A stretch of 64,000 nucleotides of DNA, from NCBI RefSeq assembly GCF_003324485.1, contig NZ_QODK01000001.1:992001-1056000 (forward strand), in the 5' to 3' direction. The position numbers and the translations under genes are program-made. Below are positions 36,861 to 46,456 of the stretch, piece by piece. The stretch comes from Cohaesibacter intestini (GTDB lineage Bacteria > Pseudomonadota > Alphaproteobacteria > Rhizobiales > Cohaesibacteraceae). Below the pieces are notes generated by a model, which saw only the letters and a list, made by a program, of their open reading frames with translations, was not told the DNA's origin and made no database searches. Position 1 is the first letter of the stretch, and the number at the start of each line of letters is the position of its first letter.

Positions 36861-38105
36861 ATGCCCAATGCCGCCGCAGCAACGCTCCCTGCTGCCAAGT
36901 CTTTTGTTTCATCTCCTGAGCCTCAGCCGTTCATCCGGCAGGGAACGCGCTCTTTCACAAAAGTGGCTTGCGCTCTATTTCTGGCCGGGTTCAACACCTT
37001 TGCCCTGCTTTATTGCGTTCAACCCCTGCTGCCGATGTTTGCCGAACATTTTCATGTTACTCCGGCCACCAGCTCGCTGGCTTTGTCGCTCTGTCTGGCC
37101 TGTCTGGCGCTGTCGATCATGGTGCTTGGGGCCGTGTCGCAGCAATTGGGCCGCAAGGGGGTGATGCTGACGTCGATGTTGCTGGCGTCGGCCCTTAATA
37201 TGGCTGCGGCCATCGCGCCGGGCTGGCATGGCTTACTGATTGCTCGGGCCTTTGAAGGGCTGGCGCTTGGTGGTTTGCCTGCCGTGGCAATGGCCTATCT
37301 GGCAGAAGAAATCCACCCGGATGATTTGCCCAAGGCGATGGGAATCTATGTCGGCGGTACGGCGTTTGGCGCGATGCTGGGCCGGGTCGGCCTTGGGTTG
37401 ATGACCGAATTTGTCAGCTGGCAGGAGGCTCTGCAGGTGATGGGGGTTTTGACCACTCTTGCCGCGCTCGGTTTTGCCTTTTTGCTGCCGCCTTCAACGC
37501 ATTTCGAAAAAAGAAATGATGCGAGCCTGACTTTCCATCTGTCCGCATGGCGCGCCCATTTGCGCAATCCGTCCTTGATGCGGCTTTATCTGATTGGCTT
37601 TTGCCTGACCGGGGTCTTTTCGACCGTCTATAATTATCTCAGCTTCCGGCTGTTTGAAGCGCCCTATCATATGGGGCCCTTTGCGGTCAGTTTGATCTTT
37701 CTGCTCTATTTGATCGGTACGCTGTCGTCGTCGGTCTCCGGCACCCTGATTGCCCGCTTCGGGCAACGCAAGCTTCTTATGGCAGCCTTCAGTCTGACCC
37801 TTATGGGGCTTGGCGTGACCTTGTTCCAACCGTTGGTGCTGATTTGTGTTGGCGTCGGGCTGATCACCACGGGGTTCTTTGTTGGTCATTCGGTGGTCAG
37901 TGGCGCGGTGGGCTTGGCGGCTGAAGGCAACAAAGGGCACGCCTCTTCGCTCTATCTGCTGTTCTATTATGTCGGGGCAAGTTTCATTGGCTATCTGGGT
38001 GGCTGGTTCTGGCATTTGTCAGGCTGGAGCGGCCTGGCGGGCCTCACGGCCTGTCTGGCGCTGATGGCGCTGACGGTATCCAGTCGGGTCGGACGGCCTT
38101 CCTGA
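36861..38105 (+). CDS. MFS transporter (YnfM-like exporter)
   Basis: A 414-residue major-facilitator transporter with twelve predicted membrane segments starting near ALFLAGFNTFALLYCVQPLLP. The LPMFAEHFHVTPATSSLALS segment and the motif-A-like QQLGRKGVML after TM2 are typical of the YnfM/Bcr branch, which exports small toxic molecules or amino-acid-related compounds. The ATG at 36861 has AGGA eight bases upstream; a GTG ten codons earlier is not preferred. Likely controlled by the divergent LysR protein. A terminator follows. Confidence 0.92.
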   Translation: MPNAAAATLPAAKSFVSSPEPQPFIRQGTRSFTKVACALFLAGFNTFALLYCVQPLLPMFAEHFHVTPATSSLALSLCLACLALSIMVLGAVSQQLGRKGVMLTSMLLASALNMAAAIAPGWHGLLIARAFEGLALGGLPAVAMAYLAEEIHPDDLPKAMGIYVGGTAFGAMLGRVGLGLMTEFVSWQEALQVMGVLTTLAALGFAFLLPPSTHFEKRNDASLTFHLSAWRAHLRNPSLMRLYLIGFCLTGVFSTVYNYLSFRLFEAPYHMGPFAVSLIFLLYLIGTLSSSVSGTLIARFGQRKLLMAAFSLTLMGLGVTLFQPLVLICVGVGLITTGFFVGHSVVSGAVGLAAEGNKGHASSLYLLFYYVGASFIGYLGGWFWHLSGWSGLAGLTACLALMALTVSSRVGRPS

Positions 38106-38153
38106 GGGCATCGCGACAACAGAGTTTCTTTTCTCCATGGCAGGAGACGACAC

Positions 38154-38183
38154 AAAGGCCGGACGGTTCGCCGCCCGGCTTTT
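38154..38183 (+). terminator. MFS transporter terminator
   Basis: AAAGGCCGGACGG pairs with CCGCCCGGCTTTT over a TTCG tetraloop, with one mismatch, ending in four T residues, 48 bases after the MFS stop. Confidence 0.75.
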
Positions 38184-38269
38184 ACCGTTCCTGCTTTTGC
38201 CATCCTTCTGCCTTGATGCCCTGCCACCTGATTGTGTGCGTGGTTCCCTTTTCTCGAAACAGGCATAGA

Positions 38270-38614
38270 ATGCGAAAATTACGTCTCTTGTTGGCGGCAC
38301 CTCTTGTCGGCATGTTGATTTGGTTTTTCTATCCAAGCGAGCCGAAAGGCAGTGTCTTCAAAACCTTCACCAGCCCGGACGGCCGCTACGTCGTCACCGT
38401 CTATCGCTATGTGATGTCATTTGCCTTGCCGGGCGGTGGCGGCAGTGATGCGCCGGGGCGGATTGAGCTGACCTGTTCGGACGGGCGTTTGTTGCACAAG
38501 GCTCCGGTGCCGATGGTTATCATGGCAGTCGATGAACCCGAGTGGTTCAAGGATGAAGTCAGGTTGCCCGGTATTCTAGACTATTGGCCTTTGAGCGATC
38601 CCTGTTCGCCCTGA
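38270..38614 (+). CDS. Small membrane-anchored protein of unknown function
   Basis: A 114-residue protein with a basic start and one hydrophobic segment (MRKLRLLLAAPLVGMLIWFF), which is a signal anchor or uncleaved signal. The remainder is periplasmic: FTSPDGRYVVTVYRYVMS, a Gly-rich loop PGGGGSD and two cysteines. The SPDGRYVV segment resembles a single beta-propeller-like hairpin. I do not recognise the family. The ATG at 38270 is chosen because upstream codons overlap the MFS terminator region. Stands between two terminators, so it is transcribed alone. Confidence 0.65.
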   Translation: MRKLRLLLAAPLVGMLIWFFYPSEPKGSVFKTFTSPDGRYVVTVYRYVMSFALPGGGGSDAPGRIELTCSDGRLLHKAPVPMVIMAVDEPEWFKDEVRLPGILDYWPLSDPCSP

Positions 38615-38634
38615 GGACAGGATTTGACGCATGA

Positions 38635-38664
38635 AAAAGGCCGGATCATGCGACCCGGCCTTTT
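38635..38664. terminator. Bidirectional terminator between small protein gene and leuB
   Basis: AAAAGGCCGG (38635-38644) pairs with CCGGCCTTTT (38655-38664); T tracts on both strands. It serves the convergent plus-strand gene and leuB. Confidence 0.85.
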
Positions 38665-38691
38665 CTCTTTTCTAGCTTTAAAAGTCTTTGC

Positions 38692-39798
38692 TTATGCCAG
38701 AGCTTTCAGCTCTTCAATGACGGCTGCGCCCATTTCTTTGGTGGTGACGACCGTGTCGCCTTCTTTGGCGATGTCACCGGTGCGCAGGCCTTTTTCCAGA
38801 ACCTTGGCAACGGCTGCGTCGAGCATTTCGGCTTCTTTTATCATTTCGAAGCTGTAACGCAGGGCCATCGAGAAGGAAGCGATCATGGCGATCGGGTTGG
38901 CAATGCCTTTGCCGGCAATGTCCGGCGCGGAGCCATGCACTGGCTCATACATCGCCTTGCGTTTGCCGGTTTCGGCATCAGGCGCCCCAAGAGAGGCGGA
39001 TGGCAACATGCCAAGCGAGCCGGTCAGCATGGCGGCCACATCGGACAGGATGTCGCCAAACAGGTTGTCGCAGACGATGACGTCATATTGTTTTGGATAG
39101 CGAACCAACTGCATGGCGCAGTTATCGGCCAGCACATGCTCAAGCGGGGTGTCTGGATATTCTTCCGCACCGATTTTTGAGACGACCTGTTTCCAAAGCA
39201 CGCCAGAGCGCATCACATTGTGCTTCTCGGCAGAGGCCACACGGTTAGAGCGGGTTTTGGCCAGATCGAAAGCAACGCGGGTGATGCGCTCGATTTCGCT
39301 TGTGGTATAGAGCTGGGTGTCAACCGCGCGCTGCTGGCCATCTTCCAACGTGACGATTTCTTTTGGCTCACCAAAATAGACGCCGCCGGTCAGCTCACGC
39401 ACGATGAGGATGTCGAGGCCTTCGACCAGATCCTTTTTCAGTGAAGAGGCATCGGCCAGTGCCGGGAAGCAGATGGCTGGGCGCAGGTTGGCAAACAGGC
39501 CCATATCCTTGCGCAGGCGCAGAAGACCGGCTTCTGGACGTGCAAAATAAGGCACGTCAGCCCATTTGGGGCCACCAACGGCGCCAAAGATCACAGCGTC
39601 GGCTGCCATGGCTTTGGCCATGTCTTCTTCGGAGATGGCAACGCCGTGGGCGTCATAGGCAGAACCACCAACAAGGCCTTCGTCGCACTCAAAGGACACA
39701 TCAAGATTGGCATTCATCCAGTCGATGATTGCCTTCACTTCGTTCATGATTTCAGGGCCGATGCCGTCGCCCGGCAGAAGAAACAGCTGATGTGCCAT
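38692..39798 (-). CDS. leuB: 3-isopropylmalate dehydrogenase
   Basis: NAD-dependent oxidative decarboxylation of 3-isopropylmalate, third step of leucine synthesis. The 368-residue product begins [18 protein letters not shown], has FGAVGGPKW, the [14 protein letters not shown] segment with substrate arginines, [10 protein letters not shown], and the metal-binding [12 protein letters not shown]. The ATG at 39798 (AGGGA nine bases before) starts the conserved N-terminus. leuD is upstream on the same strand, but a terminator and repeats lie between them, so leuB probably has its own promoter. Confidence 0.96.
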   Translation of the reverse strand: MAHQLFLLPGDGIGPEIMNEVKAIIDWMNANLDVSFECDEGLVGGSAYDAHGVAISEEDMAKAMAADAVIFGAVGGPKWADVPYFARPEAGLLRLRKDMGLFANLRPAICFPALADASSLKKDLVEGLDILIVRELTGGVYFGEPKEIVTLEDGQQRAVDTQLYTTSEIERITRVAFDLAKTRSNRVASAEKHNVMRSGVLWKQVVSKIGAEEYPDTPLEHVLADNCAMQLVRYPKQYDVIVCDNLFGDILSDVAAMLTGSLGMLPSASLGAPDAETGKRKAMYEPVHGSAPDIAGKGIANPIAMIASFSMALRYSFEMIKEAEMLDAAVAKVLEKGLRTGDIAKEGDTVVTTKEMGAAVIEELKALA

Positions 39799-39966
39799 AG
39801 GTCTTGTCCCTTGTTGGGTAATGGGTGGAGCGATCGCAAGCAGCTTTGCGCAAGGATCGAAAAGGAAAAGTTCGTTGATCAGTCGATTAATACCCAAAAG
39901 CGCTGAATGCAAGGGCAAAGGGGCAAGAAACCAAAGCTGCGACCCTTTGGAGGCGCTTGGGGTATG

Positions 39967-39991
39967 AAAAAGCCGGGCGGTTGGCCCGGCT
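39967..39991 (-). terminator. leuD terminator
   Basis: AGCCGGGC (39967-39978 region, stem from 39971) pairs with GCCCGGCT (39984-39991) around GGTTG; five A residues on the plus strand (39967-39971) give the minus-strand T tract. It lies past the leuD-associated repeats and ends the leuD message before leuB. The stretch 39799-39966 should hold the leuB promoter. Confidence 0.75.
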
Positions 39992-40008
39992 ATCATGGTG
40001 TTCTTCAG

Positions 40009-40244
40009 GCTCTCGGTGTTTCCCGGTGGGAAACACCTGTCGCTGATGGGCTGGGGCTCTCGGTGTTTTCCTGTCGGAAATCACCTGACGCTGATGGTCC
40101 TGTGGGTGGGGTACCATTGCTATGCGTTTCGCGGAGCGAAACGCTGGGTCAAGCTCTCGGTGTTTTCCTATAGGAAATCACCTGCCGCTGATGGGGCGGA
40201 GAATGCTGCAACTATGCAGAGAATTTGGCACAGCCAAATTCTCT
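40009..40244 (-). repeat. Array of A and B palindromic repeats in the leuD 3' untranslated region
   Basis: In minus-strand order after the leuD stop: B2 hairpin 40244-40218 (12-pair stem around AATTTGGC, three-base loop, overlapping the stop), A3 40182-40159, B1 40144-40124 (GCGTTTCGC/GCGAAACGC), A2 40085-40062 and A1 40037-40015 (GGTGTTTCCC/GGGAAACACC). B to A distance is 35-38 bases in each pair, as at purH. Flanking words are conserved: CTCGGTG before and CACCTG-CGCTGATGG after each A, CTATGC before each B (plus strand). Loops and stem arms vary but remain paired. Confidence 0.8.
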
Positions 40245-40848
40245 AGACCCAAGGGCGCTCTGCTTCCATGCCTTTTTCGAACTTGTCGACATTGCCGATT
40301 TTTTCCATCGACAGGCCGATATCGTCGAGGCCTTCGATCAGGCATTTCTTTTTGAATGGATCCACCTCAAAAGCGATCTCACCACCGTCCGGGCCCTTGA
40401 TGACCTGATTTTCCAGATCGATAGTCAGAGTGGCGTTGGCACCGCGCGAGGCGTCGTCCAGCAGCTTGGCATGGTCTTCTTCATTGACGATGATCGGCAG
40501 GATGCCGTTCTTGAAGGTGTTGTTGTAGAAGATGTCGGCAAAGCTGGTGGAGATCACGCATTTGATTCCGAAATCAAGCAGGGCCCAAGGGGCATGCTCA
40601 CGGGACGAACCACAGCCAAAATTGTCACCAGCCACAAGGATCTGGGCGTTGCGATAGGCGTCCTGATTGAGGACGAAGTCGGTATTCTCGGAGCCGTCCT
40701 CATTGTAACGCATTTCGCTGAACAGATTGACGCCGAGGCCGGAGCGCTTGATGGTCTTGAGGAACTGTTTCGGAATGATCATGTCGGTGTCGATATTGAT
40801 CAGGGGCATCGGTGCGGCAACCGCGGTCAAAGTGGTGAATTTTTCCAT
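40243..40848 (-). CDS. leuD: 3-isopropylmalate dehydratase, small subunit
   Basis: With LeuC isomerises 2- to 3-isopropylmalate in leucine synthesis. The 201-residue product has [22 protein letters not shown], the swivelling-domain motif [18 protein letters not shown] and [16 protein letters not shown]. leuC is not in the window. Upstream neighbour is argC (69-base gap, same strand). Its 3' untranslated region carries the palindromic repeat array and its stop codon lies inside the first hairpin. Confidence 0.96.
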   Translation of the reverse strand: MEKFTTLTAVAAPMPLINIDTDMIIPKQFLKTIKRSGLGVNLFSEMRYNEDGSENTDFVLNQDAYRNAQILVAGDNFGCGSSREHAPWALLDFGIKCVISTSFADIFYNNTFKNGILPIIVNEEDHAKLLDDASRGANATLTIDLENQVIKGPDGGEIAFEVDPFKKKCLIEGLDDIGLSMEKIGNVDKFEKGMEAERPWV

Positions 40849-40917
40849 CTTTCAATCGATCCTTTAAAACGGTCCGGGTTTGGTCCTTGGACGTCCGTCG
40901 TCTGTTTTCAGTATGGG

Positions 40918-41874
40918 TCAGAGGGGGGCGATGTCGAGGCCGGTGGTCTCGTCGATTCCCATCATGATGTTCATATTCTGCACGGCAGCCCCTGATGCGC
41001 CCTTGCCCAGATTGTCATAAACGGCGAGCAGGACTGCCTGTCCGATCTCGTCATTGCCATGAACATGGAGATGTAGGGAGTTGGTGCCGTTGAGATGTTC
41101 CGGCGTGATGGCGTCCAGCTTGCCCGCGGCTTCGAGCGGGGCGACCTTGACGAAGATCTCGTCCGCATAGCGATCTGCGAGGCAGGCATGCAGGTCGGCC
41201 AATTTCGGCTGACTGTCGAGCGCCCAGAGATTGAGCGGGATGGCACCGATCATGCCTTGTGCATAGGTGCCGACCGCTGGCTGAAAGACCGGAGGATGCT
41301 CAAGACCGGAATAGGCTTGCATTTCCGGCACATGTTTGTGCGCCAGCGTCAGGCCATAGGGCCAGTAAGGCACCTTGATCGGGTTTTCGTCGCTTTCATA
41401 GTCGGCAATCATGCCCTTGCCACCGCCCGAATAGCCCGAAATGGCATTGAGCGTGGCGGGGAAATTGGCCGGGATCAGACCAGCCTCGACCAGAGGCCGG
41501 ATGATGGCGAGATAGCCTTGCGGGTAGCAACCGGGATTGGAAACCCGTTTGGCCTCGGCGATGGCGGCGCGCTGGCCTTTGCTCAGTTCGGCAAAGCCAT
41601 AGGTCCAGCCTTCGGCGGTCCGGTGGGCTGAGGAGGCATCGATGACGCGGGTGTCTTTGTTCTCGATCAGGCTGACGGCCTCGATCGCTGCCGCATCGGG
41701 CAGGCAGAGAATGGCAATGTCGGCCTCATTCAGCATCTGGGCGCGGGCCTCTGCATCCTTGCGCAGATTGTCCGGCAGGCGCAAAAACTTGATGTCGTTG
41801 CGACCTTCAAGGCGGGTCCGGATTTGCAGTCCCGTTGTGCCAACTTCGCCATCGATAAAGAGTTTTGCGACCAT
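40918..41874 (-). CDS. argC: N-acetyl-gamma-glutamyl-phosphate reductase (type 2)
   Basis: NADPH-dependent reduction in arginine synthesis. The 318-residue product has FIDGEVGTTGLQIRTRL as nucleotide-binding loop and the catalytic cysteine C116 in SNPGCYPQG, with VIDASSAHRTAEGW and SGYSGGGKGMI. The short length is that of the type 2 family frequent in alphaproteobacteria. The ATG at 41874 has AAGGA six bases before; 13 extra codons upstream lack a site. Confidence 0.95.
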   Translation of the reverse strand: MVAKLFIDGEVGTTGLQIRTRLEGRNDIKFLRLPDNLRKDAEARAQMLNEADIAILCLPDAAAIEAVSLIENKDTRVIDASSAHRTAEGWTYGFAELSKGQRAAIAEAKRVSNPGCYPQGYLAIIRPLVEAGLIPANFPATLNAISGYSGGGKGMIADYESDENPIKVPYWPYGLTLAHKHVPEMQAYSGLEHPPVFQPAVGTYAQGMIGAIPLNLWALDSQPKLADLHACLADRYADEIFVKVAPLEAAGKLDAITPEHLNGTNSLHLHVHGNDEIGQAVLLAVYDNLGKGASGAAVQNMNIMMGIDETTGLDIAPL

Positions 41875-41988
41875 TTGTTCCTTGTCCGACTTGGTTCTGA
41901 ATTGTCTTGTCATATGAAGGGATAGCCCCGGTGATGAAAAGGGGACAGCCCATCGATTGCCCCTCCATACATCAAAGGGGCTGGCTTG

Positions 41989-42261
41989 TCATCGTGTGAA
42001 ATGACTGATTAGCCACAGCACAAGAATAATTGCAAATATTGCGCCAGCGCTGCGTCCGATGCGGGTGCCCCACAACTCGATTGGATCGTTGGGGTCGACG
42101 TCGCTGCCACCCAGATGCCCCTTGGCACGGCCTGCTGCGCGGGCCAGTGTCGAGGTGCCGATGGCCTCTGAATCCATGTCGACGCGCTTCAAGGTGCGTT
42201 CGGCTTCCATCCGCCGCGCCTCGTCCTGGCTCTCACGTGATTGTTTCGTCTTTTTTGTCAT
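41989..42261 (-). CDS. Small single-pass membrane protein, unknown
   Basis: A 90-residue protein with a long charged N-terminal part (Lys/Glu/Arg-rich) and one C-terminal membrane helix (about 68-87, RSAGAIFAIILVLWLISHF). It is thus a tail-anchored-like protein facing the cytoplasm. The segment SDVDPNDPIELWGTRIGR may be a conserved block. I do not know the family. It is upstream of argC by about 115 bases on the same strand; its ribosome-binding site is weak. Confidence 0.65.
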   Translation of the reverse strand: MTKKTKQSRESQDEARRMEAERTLKRVDMDSEAIGTSTLARAAGRAKGHLGGSDVDPNDPIELWGTRIGRSAGAIFAIILVLWLISHFTR

Positions 42262-42929
42262 GTTTGCTGTTTAACCTGTTTTTTCTGCAGCAATCAAGCG
42301 ATAGGCGACAAAAGGAGCGGGGCAAAAAGGAAACTTTGCCTGCTTTGTTTCTACAATTACCTGTTCTTCTGGCGGCCCGTTTTTGGGCAAGCCCATTGCC
42401 TGATACCATAAACAAACTGGCGATCCCGAGTCCTATTCTTTGCCGACACGCGGCGAGTTTCGAATAAAAACGACGTCGAAACTGGTTTCGATTGTGTTGT
42501 TAATCAAAAGTATTAGGCAGCTCTGATGTAGCCGAAGGTGACAGCTTGGTGCGTTGTATTTTAGTTTTGACCAAAACCATCTAATATTAGGAAAGACCTT
42601 CTGGTTGACTTCAGTCGAATATTTGCAACTTTACGGCGGCCGGAATGAAATTCCGTCAGTGGTAATTTTAATGAGATTTTTGATCACTTTTAATCGATTT
42701 TGTTGATTTTTATAGAATTATTTTTTTAGGGCGAAGTTTGTAATAGTCGCGGCGTTAAGCAGTAAAAAATCAAGATTAGTTACAATAGAAGCAGGATGTA
42801 GAGCGTTTCAGAGAAATATTTCTGAAAAAGGGAACAATTGCGCTTGCTTCAAACGGTCGTTCCGTCGATGTGAGGACTTAGATCTGGCGACTTGAATGAA
42901 GCAGGCGTGCAAAAGTCGGAAAAGACACA
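42262..42929. other. Long AT-rich intergenic region upstream of a chemoreceptor
   Basis: No gene supported. The part from 42470 to 42840 is markedly AT-rich. Palindromes: TCGAAA-N4-TTTCGA near 42478-42493 and an imperfect TTTCAGA / TCTGAAA at 42806-42827, about 100 bases before the chemoreceptor start and a candidate operator. The chemoreceptor promoter must lie here. Confidence 0.4.
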
Positions 42930-44606
42930 ATGCGCTTCACTATTGCAAAGAGACTGTATCTCCTGGTCGCGGTTTTCCTGATTGGAATCTCCGGGATGGT
43001 TTTCACGCTCAATCAGAATGCAGCGACGAACCTGTCGGATCAGAAAGCAGCGGAATTGAAAAGTCTGGTTGATGTGGCTGTCCATATCGCCCAGTCCAAA
43101 TATGACGCCTTCAAGGCGGGTGAGATAAGCGAGCTGGAGGCCAAGGAAGCCACCAAGTCCGCCGTCAAGGCCATGCGCTATCGGGGGCAGGAATATTTCT
43201 GGATCAACGATATGGACAATGTCGTTGTGATGCATTCGGTCAAACCCGCGCTCGATGGCAAGGATCTGACCGACCTGAAAGATGCCAATGGTGTTCGGAT
43301 TTTCCCGGCCTTTGTCAAAACAGTCAAGGCAAATGGCGCTGGCTTTGTCGGCTATCTTTGGCCCAAACCGGGGCAGGAAGAGCCTGTCGACAAGCTCTCC
43401 TACGTCAAGGGCTTTGCGCCCTGGGGCTGGGTTATCGGCACGGGCGTCTATACGGATGATCTGCAGGCCATCCTGTGGAACAATACGCGGACGGCTCTTT
43501 TGATCGGTGCAATCATCATGCTGATTGGTCTGGCGGTCGCCTGGTACACGCTGCGCTCGATCCTCAAGCCCATGGGGTCGTTGAAGCGCGCAATGTTGCG
43601 TCTGGCCAATAATGAACCAATCAATGAAGTTCCCGCCGAAGATCGTCAGGATGAGCTTGGGGAAATGGCGCAGGCTGTGAAGACCTTCCGTGACATGAAT
43701 GCTGAACGCAAACAGCTGGCGGAGCAGCAGCAGCTTGATCAAACCGGTCAGGCGGAACGGCAGGCTCAGATCGACAGTCTGATTGAGAATTTTCGCACCG
43801 AGTCCCGTCGCGAGCTGCAGGTGGTCACCCAGCAGATGGATCGTCTGCGCAGCACGGCCAGCAGTCTGACCCAGCTGTCGCAATCGACCGCAGAACGGTC
43901 GGATCAGGCGCTGAGCGCGGCGTCTCTGGCATCTTCCAATGTTCAGACCGTGGCGGCTGCCAGTGAGGAATTCGTGGCCTCGATTGGTGAAATCGGCCGT
44001 CAGGTCGAGCAGGCAACCAGCGCCGTCAATGATGCCATGGTGACCACGGGCGCTGCCAATGAACGTGTCGGCAGTCTGGATGCCGCCGCACAACAGATCG
44101 GCGATGTGGTCAGCCTGATCCGGGACATCGCTGAACAGACCAACCTGCTGGCATTGAACGCCACGATTGAAGCGGCACGGGCCGGTGAAATGGGCAAGGG
44201 CTTTGCTGTCGTTGCCGCCGAAGTGAAGGAACTGGCCAACCAGACCTCCAAGGCGACCGAGCAGATCAGCCAGCAGATCTCGACCATTCAGAACGAGACC
44301 CATGAAGCGGTTCAGTCGATCGAAATCATCGGCACCACCATCGAGAAGGTGAATGTCTTTACCGCTTCCATTTCGGAAGCCGTGGAGCAGCAGAATCTGG
44401 CGACCAACGAAATCGCGGCGTCAATTCAGGAGGCCTCGCAAGGCACCTCCGCCGTTAGCCAAGACATTGAGGTCGTGTCCGGTGCCGCGACCCAGACACG
44501 CAGTGCGGTCGATGAAGTCAACTCTGTTTCTGCGGACGTCAATGAATGTGCCGAAGGGCTGACCAGGACCGTCGACCGGTTCCTTGATAAGGTGGCCAGC
44601 GCATAA
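42930..44606 (+). CDS. Methyl-accepting chemotaxis protein with single Cache domain
   Basis: A 558-residue membrane chemoreceptor. TM1 is about 9-28. The periplasmic sCache_2-type sensor (about 30-185) contains [25 protein letters not shown] and GYLWPKPG, then [16 protein letters not shown]2 is about 188-207, followed by HAMP (to about 262) and the signalling domain whose hairpin tip [19 protein letters not shown] is near 401-419. No C-terminal CheR-binding pentapeptide is seen. sCache_2 sensors of this type often bind small organic acids; the ligand here is unknown. Terminator at 44633. Confidence 0.93.
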   Translation: MRFTIAKRLYLLVAVFLIGISGMVFTLNQNAATNLSDQKAAELKSLVDVAVHIAQSKYDAFKAGEISELEAKEATKSAVKAMRYRGQEYFWINDMDNVVVMHSVKPALDGKDLTDLKDANGVRIFPAFVKTVKANGAGFVGYLWPKPGQEEPVDKLSYVKGFAPWGWVIGTGVYTDDLQAILWNNTRTALLIGAIIMLIGLAVAWYTLRSILKPMGSLKRAMLRLANNEPINEVPAEDRQDELGEMAQAVKTFRDMNAERKQLAEQQQLDQTGQAERQAQIDSLIENFRTESRRELQVVTQQMDRLRSTASSLTQLSQSTAERSDQALSAASLASSNVQTVAAASEEFVASIGEIGRQVEQATSAVNDAMVTTGAANERVGSLDAAAQQIGDVVSLIRDIAEQTNLLALNATIEAARAGEMGKGFAVVAAEVKELANQTSKATEQISQQISTIQNETHEAVQSIEIIGTTIEKVNVFTASISEAVEQQNLATNEIAASIQEASQGTSAVSQDIEVVSGAATQTRSAVDEVNSVSADVNECAEGLTRTVDRFLDKVASA

Positions 44607-44632
44607 GCTGCCGACAGGTCATGCAATTGCAG

Positions 44633-44660
44633 AAGGGCGGGCTCGAACCCCGCCCTTTTT
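44633..44660 (+). terminator. Chemoreceptor terminator
   Basis: AAGGGCGGG (44633-44641) pairs with CCCGCCCTT (44649-44657), followed by TTT, 27 bases after the stop. Confidence 0.8.
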
Positions 44661-45154
44661 GTTGCTTGATTGGGCGGGGATTGTCCGGCCATTGCATCTG
44701 ACATGATTTTCACCCCCTCTAGGCCTGCAGGGCCTCTTTGGGAGCTGATCAGGGCACAAGGCCGTCAATCGGCAAGGCGATGCGCGCGAGGCGGCCAAAA
44801 GGAACAAATAACCGGTTCACGCGGATTTGGTCTTGACTTGACTGCCCAGTTGCAGCAAAACCCATAAACGATCCGAGAGGGTTGCGCATTATGCGCCAAA
44901 ACTGGGTTTGAGCATGCCATTTGTTGCCGAAACAAAGATGATGAAGACAAAGAACGCAGGGTCCATGACCGGCGCTTTCATCATTGCTGCGCTCATTCCG
45001 ACTACAATCAAGACTACCACCAAGATTTGAAGCCCCTCTCGTTCCCTGACTGCTTCCCCCAGGGCTGTGAGGGGAGCAGGGCCGCCTGTCAAAGCCACAG
45101 TGAGCATGACGGCGGACAAACTTGGGGGAGCGCTGGATCAGGAGATCAAGACAA
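44661..45154. other. Intergenic region upstream of asd
   Basis: About 490 bases with no convincing gene. It must contain the asd promoter. A minus-strand frame of 76 codons (44889-45119) would encode a hydrophobic peptide but lacks an ATG at its start and a ribosome-binding site. Confidence 0.35.
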
Positions 45155-46192
45155 ATGGGTTATAAAGTTGCAGTCGTAGGCGCCACGGGCAATGTTGGTC
45201 GTGAGATGCTCGACATTCTCTCCGAGCGCGGGTTCCCGGCGGATGAAGTGGTCGCGCTGGCGTCCAGCCGTTCCAAGGGCAAGGAAGTGTCCTTCGGTGA
45301 TAAAATCCTGAAATGTCAGGTGCTCGATCATTATGATTTTTCCGACACCGATTTCTGTTTGATGTCGGCTGGCGGTTCGCTGTCCAAAGAATGGTCGCCA
45401 AAGATCGCCGCACAGGGCTGCATCGTCATCGATAACAGCTCCCAGTGGCGCTATGACGAGCGCATTCCGCTGATCGTGCCGGAAGTCAACGCCCATGTTC
45501 TGGAAAGCTGGATTGCCGACGAGAAGCGCATCAATATCATCGCCAACCCGAACTGTTCCACCGCCCAGTTGCTGGTCGCCCTCAAGCCCCTGCATGACAA
45601 GGCCACCATCAAGCGTGCGGTTGTTGCCACCTACCAGTCCGTTTCCGGCGCTGGCAAGGAAGCCATGGACGAGCTGTTCACCCAGACCCGTGCGGTCTTC
45701 GTGTCCGATCCGATCGAGCCAAAAAAATTCACCAAGCGGATGGCCTTCAATGTGATCCCGCATATTGACGTCTTCATGGATGACGGTTCCACCAAGGAAG
45801 AGTGGAAGGTTGTTGCCGAAACCAAGAAGATGCTTGATCCGAATATCAAGGTCACCTGCACCGCTGTGCGCGTGCCGGTTTTCGTGTCCCACGCCGAAGC
45901 CGTCAATCTGGAATTCGAACAGCCGCTTTCGGCTGATGAAGCCCGCGATATTCTGCGTGAGGCTCCAGGCTGTCTGGTCATCGACAAGCGCGAAGATGGC
46001 GGCTACATCACTCCGGTCGAAGCGGCTGGTGAAGATGCGACCTACATCTCCCGTATCCGTGAGGATTCCACAGTTGAGAATGGCCTGAATATCTGGGTTG
46101 TTTCGGACAATCTGCGCAAGGGCGCTGCGCTGAACACGGTGCAGATCGCCGAGACGCTGGTCAACAAAGGGCTCGTGAAGCCACGCGGTTGA
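45155..46192 (+). CDS. asd: Aspartate-semialdehyde dehydrogenase
   Basis: Reduces aspartyl phosphate to the semialdehyde, a branch point to lysine, diaminopimelate, threonine and methionine. The 345-residue product begins MGYKVAVVGATGNVGREML, has LMSAGGSLS, VIDNSSQWRYD, the nucleophile C134 in NPNCSTAQLL, TYQSVSGAGKEAMDEL and a closing NLRKGAALNTVQIAE. The ATG at 45155 has AGGAG ten bases before. It is flanked by two chemoreceptor genes but has its own terminator. Confidence 0.96.
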   Translation: MGYKVAVVGATGNVGREMLDILSERGFPADEVVALASSRSKGKEVSFGDKILKCQVLDHYDFSDTDFCLMSAGGSLSKEWSPKIAAQGCIVIDNSSQWRYDERIPLIVPEVNAHVLESWIADEKRINIIANPNCSTAQLLVALKPLHDKATIKRAVVATYQSVSGAGKEAMDELFTQTRAVFVSDPIEPKKFTKRMAFNVIPHIDVFMDDGSTKEEWKVVAETKKMLDPNIKVTCTAVRVPVFVSHAEAVNLEFEQPLSADEARDILREAPGCLVIDKREDGGYITPVEAAGEDATYISRIREDSTVENGLNIWVVSDNLRKGAALNTVQIAETLVNKGLVKPRG

Positions 46193-46234
46193 TCCACACG
46201 CAAGACGTGCTTTTTTCCACATGCATGAAAATTC

Positions 46235-46267
46235 AAACCGGTCTGTCTGATGACAGGCCGGTTTTTT
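46235..46267 (+). terminator. asd terminator
   Basis: AAACCGG-T-CTGTC pairs with GACAG-G-CCGGTTT around a four-base loop and is followed by a run of T to 46267. Confidence 0.85.
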
Positions 46268-46359
46268 GTTATGCCTCAATAAGTTGTAGTGACAATGGGA
46301 GCGATCAACCAGAGCGATTGTGGCTCTGCAAGGTGTGTCGTAGAAATCCTTACAAATAA

Positions 46360-46390
46360 AAGTTGCGTAGTTATATGTTAGTTGCAACTT
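46360..46390. promoter_or_regulatory. Inverted repeat upstream of second chemoreceptor
   Basis: AAGTTGC (46360-46366) and GCAACTT (46384-46390) are inverted, 17 bases apart, and the second lies inside the palindrome AGTTGCAACT. It lies 70-100 bases before the start and may be an operator; no known regulator is matched. Confidence 0.25.
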
Positions 46391-46456
46391 ATTATTAACC
46401 ATACTTCGCTTTCATACATTGTTAATCAATGAATTCCTCCAGACAGGTTTTTGGCA

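Noticed and set aside
40009-40244. CRISPR array
   Set aside because: The repeats are palindromes of two types with conserved flanks and no unique spacers of constant length; no cas genes are present.
44626-44665. A T-arm-like GGTTCGAGCCC on the minus strand, suggesting a tRNA
   Set aside because: The sequence is part of a GC-rich terminator; no acceptor, D or anticodon stem can be drawn around it.
44889-45119. A 76-codon minus-strand hydrophobic frame upstream of asd
   Set aside because: It would start at TTG without a ribosome-binding site, and no family is recognised; kept only as a remark in the gap entry.
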